The position numbers and the translations under genes are program-made. From Legionella sp. (GTDB lineage: Bacteria; Pseudomonadota; Gammaproteobacteria; Legionellales; Legionellaceae), in NCBI GenBank assembly GCA_002863045.1, contig PKDH01000067.1, positions 58,159 through 122,158 on the forward strand: a DNA stretch of 64,000 nt. The letters run 5' to 3'. The first letter of the stretch is position 1. Each line of letters begins with the position of its first letter. The notes beneath the pieces were generated by a model. That model was not told the DNA's origin. It ran no database searches and was given only the letters and a program-made list of their open reading frames with translations. This document shows positions 62,218 through 64,000 of this stretch, one piece after another.

Positions 62218-62484
62218 TTAAATTGGCCAAGCTTTTTTTAATAAACGAATTACACCGACTTTCGCATAAGTTTTTAGAGTTGGATAAAATCGAGTTTTCC
62301 GCGCTTTACTAAAACTAAACCATATCACAGGCAGTATAATTGAAAGCGCCATGACTTGATGACTTTTCTTAATACTTTTAAAGTATAATTTATGCTGTCT
62401 GATTTTTTGACGCTCTCTAATAATACGTGCTTCAGTATCACGTATTACGTTGAGCAAGACTGTTTGAGACCCCATTGCCTGCAT
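62218..62484 (-). CDS. YqjK-like small membrane protein
   Basis: An 88-residue basic protein with a coiled N-terminal part (residues about 15-40, RDTEARIIRERQKIRQHKL) and one membrane segment near residues 44-58 (VMALSIILPVIWFSF), then a Lys/Arg-rich tail. The order after a YqjD-like and YqjE-like gene, as in E. coli yqjDEK, and the composition suggest YqjK. It overlaps the YqjE-like gene by 47 bases; a start at the fourth codon (62475) is better spaced from AAGGA. Confidence 0.6.
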   Translation of the reverse strand: MQAMGSQTVLLNVIRDTEARIIRERQKIRQHKLYFKSIKKSHQVMALSIILPVIWFSFSKARKTRFYPTLKTYAKVGVIRLLKKAWPI

Positions 62485-62836
62485 CCTTTTGATAGGTTTG
62501 AGTTAGACACGTACGAGTTCGCGCAAAACTCATCTTATTTAGACACGACATCATAAAACGTATGGTTAGAAGTAGTAACGCCACGTTGATTATAATTATT
62601 CCTATTAAGCTTAAAAAAATATGACCGCTCATCAAGCTTAAAATAGCCATGCCTATTATTATCATCACGCTAAACCACAGCGTTAAAACAATGGCAATTA
62701 ATACACCAATACTTGCTAATAGTGGCAAAATATTTAAACCAGCAAGCTTTGTTTCAAGTTTAAAGAGCGTCCATACAGCCTTGATAAGCGTTAATTTGCT
62801 AGCAACAAGACCTTCAACATTATCAATAAATTTCAT
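62438..62836 (-). CDS. YqjE-like membrane protein (holin superfamily III-like)
   Basis: A 132-residue protein with an amphipathic start and two close membrane segments (about residues 35-60 and 66-93), matching the YqjE/phage holin superfamily III pattern. Despite the name it is a chromosomal inner-membrane protein in this setting, next to a YqjD-like gene, starting immediately after it with no gap. Role unknown; linked to stationary phase stress in relatives. Confidence 0.72.
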   Translation of the reverse strand: MKFIDNVEGLVASKLTLIKAVWTLFKLETKLAGLNILPLLASIGVLIAIVLTLWFSVMIIIGMAILSLMSGHIFLSLIGIIIINVALLLLTIRFMMSCLNKMSFARTRTCLTQTYQKDAGNGVSNSLAQRNT

Positions 62837-63121
62837 TTATTTTCTTATCATTGAAGCAAGCATAAAACCAACACCACCGGCGATAAGTATTGATGTCAAA
62901 GGCTTTTCTTGAACTTTTTTAATCATACATTCTAGGTTATCTTGCATATAGTCGTTTAGATGTTGATGCATATCACATGCTTTTTTCACGCCTTCATCAA
63001 ACATTTCTTGCGCCTTATCTTTAGCATTGTGCAATTTTTCTTTGCCATCTTCTAATAGTTGATTGGCGGTATCAGATAATTCATGAGTGGGTTTTGAATT
63101 AAAACCGTTATCGTTATGCAT
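62837..63121 (-). CDS. YqjD/ElaB family membrane-anchored protein (DUF883)
   Basis: A 94-residue protein with a long charged helix (residues about 20-70, DGKEKLHNAKDKAQEMFDEG) and a C-terminal membrane anchor introduced by the family signature VQEKPLTSILIAGGVGFMLA. E. coli ElaB/YqjD bind ribosomes to the membrane in stationary phase. It heads the yqjD-yqjE-yqjK-like series. Confidence 0.87.
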   Translation of the reverse strand: MHNDNGFNSKPTHELSDTANQLLEDGKEKLHNAKDKAQEMFDEGVKKACDMHQHLNDYMQDNLECMIKKVQEKPLTSILIAGGVGFMLASMIRK

Positions 63122-63234
63122 GTTATTTCCTTTTGATAAGTGAACAATTTTTAAAAGCTCAACCTGGTTAAAATTAGTCGAAAATTACTTTTGTGTCAAC
63201 GAACATCGCCTAGACATAAATTATCTTATGTTTA

Positions 63235-63262
63235 AGTCTATTCAAATCTTTCTGAATAGACT
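63235..63262. promoter_or_regulatory. Perfect ten-base inverted repeat in a divergent intergenic region
   Basis: AGTCTATTCA and TGAATAGACT face each other around an eight-base loop. A weaker repeat (TAGACATAA at 63211-63219, TTATGT following) overlaps to the left, so TAGAC/GTCTA elements recur three times. The region separates the divergent YqjD-like gene and the 175-residue gene; no T-run follows, so an operator is more likely than a terminator. Confidence 0.45.
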
Positions 63263-63336
63263 GATTCATAAAATGATATTTAAATTCAATATTTTATTGT
63301 AAAGTGATGGTTTCGTTTAGTTAATCGGAACAAAGC

Positions 63337-63864
63337 ATGGAAAAACATTTTAGTCGTAAAATAAACGCCATTATCAAAAGTGAACCCCTACTTGAGCGCG
63401 TTATCCATCACTTGATTGAAAAAACGGTAGCTCGCCATGATATTAGCGTGCAAGAAAGTACCGTTTCGTTTGAAGATAATCGGACTGATAAAACTTTATC
63501 ACCCAAACGGGATATCCGATTACCTAAACGAGAAGCTTATTTATCAGATGATTATGGTTGGTTACTTGGTCTATCATTCGCGCTGCCTTTTTTCATTGGC
63601 ATCATCATTGGTGTATTTTTAATCGGTGATATTATGTCAACTAGAGATAATTTTTTATATGGGATTATGGGTGCCATCATAGGTGGGAGCATCGGCCTTA
63701 TCTGTGTGACGTTGATTAAATATCGTCATCTTAGAATAAAACAGCAACTAGAAAATCAAGGGGGCTATGTTATTTGGATAACCGTAGGGCATGAACAACA
63801 ACAAGCAGATGTTCTTGCTATTTTAAAAGAACATGATGTTTTTGACATCAATATTAATGATTAA
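63337..63864 (+). CDS. Membrane protein of unknown function, stress-related layout
   Basis: The 175-residue product has a charged N-terminus (about 1-70), two membrane segments (about 76-98 and 107-127, Gly/Ile-rich) and a cytosolic C-terminal domain with GGYVIWITVGHEQQQADVL, ending DVFDININD. Similar N- and C-terminal patterns are found in general stress-type membrane proteins, where the last strand ends in a His or Asn-rich acid tail. Family not confirmed. Divergent from the yqjD-like operon. Confidence 0.7.
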   Translation: MEKHFSRKINAIIKSEPLLERVIHHLIEKTVARHDISVQESTVSFEDNRTDKTLSPKRDIRLPKREAYLSDDYGWLLGLSFALPFFIGIIIGVFLIGDIMSTRDNFLYGIMGAIIGGSIGLICVTLIKYRHLRIKQQLENQGGYVIWITVGHEQQQADVLAILKEHDVFDININD

Positions 63865-63962
63865 TTCTATTGAACTATCACTTTATTCAAATAGAATCAT
63901 CTATATCTATAATTATCGACTATGCTTAATTTGAGATATTTTCACTTTAAAAGGAGATAATT

Positions 63963-64000
63963 ATGGATATGTCCCATTCACCGCTTAGCACTACTAATTC
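63963..64000 (+). CDS. Start of an unidentified gene, cut by the right edge
   Basis: AAGGAG at 63951-63956 stands six bases before an ATG that opens a frame of 12 codons (MDMSHSPLSTTN) running off the window. Too little is present to name it. Confidence 0.5.
   Translation, partial: MDMSHSPLSTTN

Noticed and set aside
62438..62836. Interpretation of the YqjE-like gene as a phage holin
   Set aside because: The neighbours are YqjD- and YqjK-like chromosomal genes and no lysis, capsid or integrase gene is nearby.
1..64000. tRNA or rRNA genes, CRISPR arrays, insertion sequences, integrases or attachment sites
   Set aside because: Looked for cloverleaf-like stretches, regularly spaced repeats, transposase motifs and terminal repeats in every gap; none convinced me. 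Nearly all the sequence is coding, and no gap exceeds about 250 bases.

Overview
The window is a gene-dense, AT-rich stretch (about 70 protein genes, no rRNA, tRNA, CRISPR array, insertion sequence or prophage recognised) from a gammaproteobacterium. Housekeeping blocks (rnm-yciO-trpS-scpA-scpB-rluB, phoH-ybeY-corC, a full ccm operon with ccmF, FleQ, a proteobacterial DnaE) place it there. The accessory content (ecto-NTPDase, tandem Fic-like proteins with an ankyrin-like tail, a kinase-like protein with a membrane hairpin, an LqsS/CqsS-like sensor, helical-repeat proteins) points to the Legionellales, i.e. an intracellular or amoeba-associated lineage. The genus cannot be fixed from sequence reading alone.

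Layout. 1-840: end of a membrane-anchored effector-like gene, perhaps starting off the left edge. 1005-5769 (minus): rnm-yciO-trpS-scpA-scpB-rluB, tightly overlapped. 5899-7877 (plus): phoH-ybeY-corC, followed by a decayed histidine-kinase tail (about 7880-8032) that nobody would see as an ORF. 8026-16665: map, a small secreted protein, a PAS-receiver protein, a diiron oxygenase-like protein, a histidine kinase relative without its phospho-histidine, nadE, corA, a 47-residue proline-rich ORF, topoisomerase IB and a secreted apyrase. 16720-23993: comEC, a Cys-rich secreted protein, the potABCD polyamine importer with a recognisable promoter, and an LPS-core type glycosyltransferase. 24121-29599: accessory segment with a TauD-like dioxygenase, two paralogous Fic-like proteins and another effector-like protein. 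29633-32615: HlyD/FUSC efflux pair. 32652-34041: three pilin-like genes. 34168-37376: pterin dehydratase, cold-shock protein with clear promoter and terminator, a small secreted protein and a 676-residue kinase-like protein. 37382-41735: prfC, a 492-residue protein with three in-register 33-residue repeats reminiscent of TALE-like repeats and a basic tail, and a secreted phosphoesterase. 41693-44686: three enzymes of valine (isobutyryl-CoA) breakdown. 44844-46866: recQ and dodecin. 46934-53099: complete ccmABCDEFGHI cytochrome c maturation operon, including a 53-residue ccmD. 53223-60024: sohB, a small acidic-tailed protein, fleQ, a duplicated six-cysteine secreted protein and dnaE. 60203-64000: polysaccharide deacetylase, small membrane proteins including a yqjD-yqjE-yqjK-like set and a 27-residue peptide, and the start of one more gene at the right edge.

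The most interesting items are the repeat protein at 39002-40480 (possible nucleus-directed, TALE-related repeat protein), the kinase-like membrane protein at 35346-37376, the Fic-like pair at 25459-28369, the His-less sensor at 11085-12350 and the kinase remnant at 7880-8032. All functional statements are from motif reading; no search was run.
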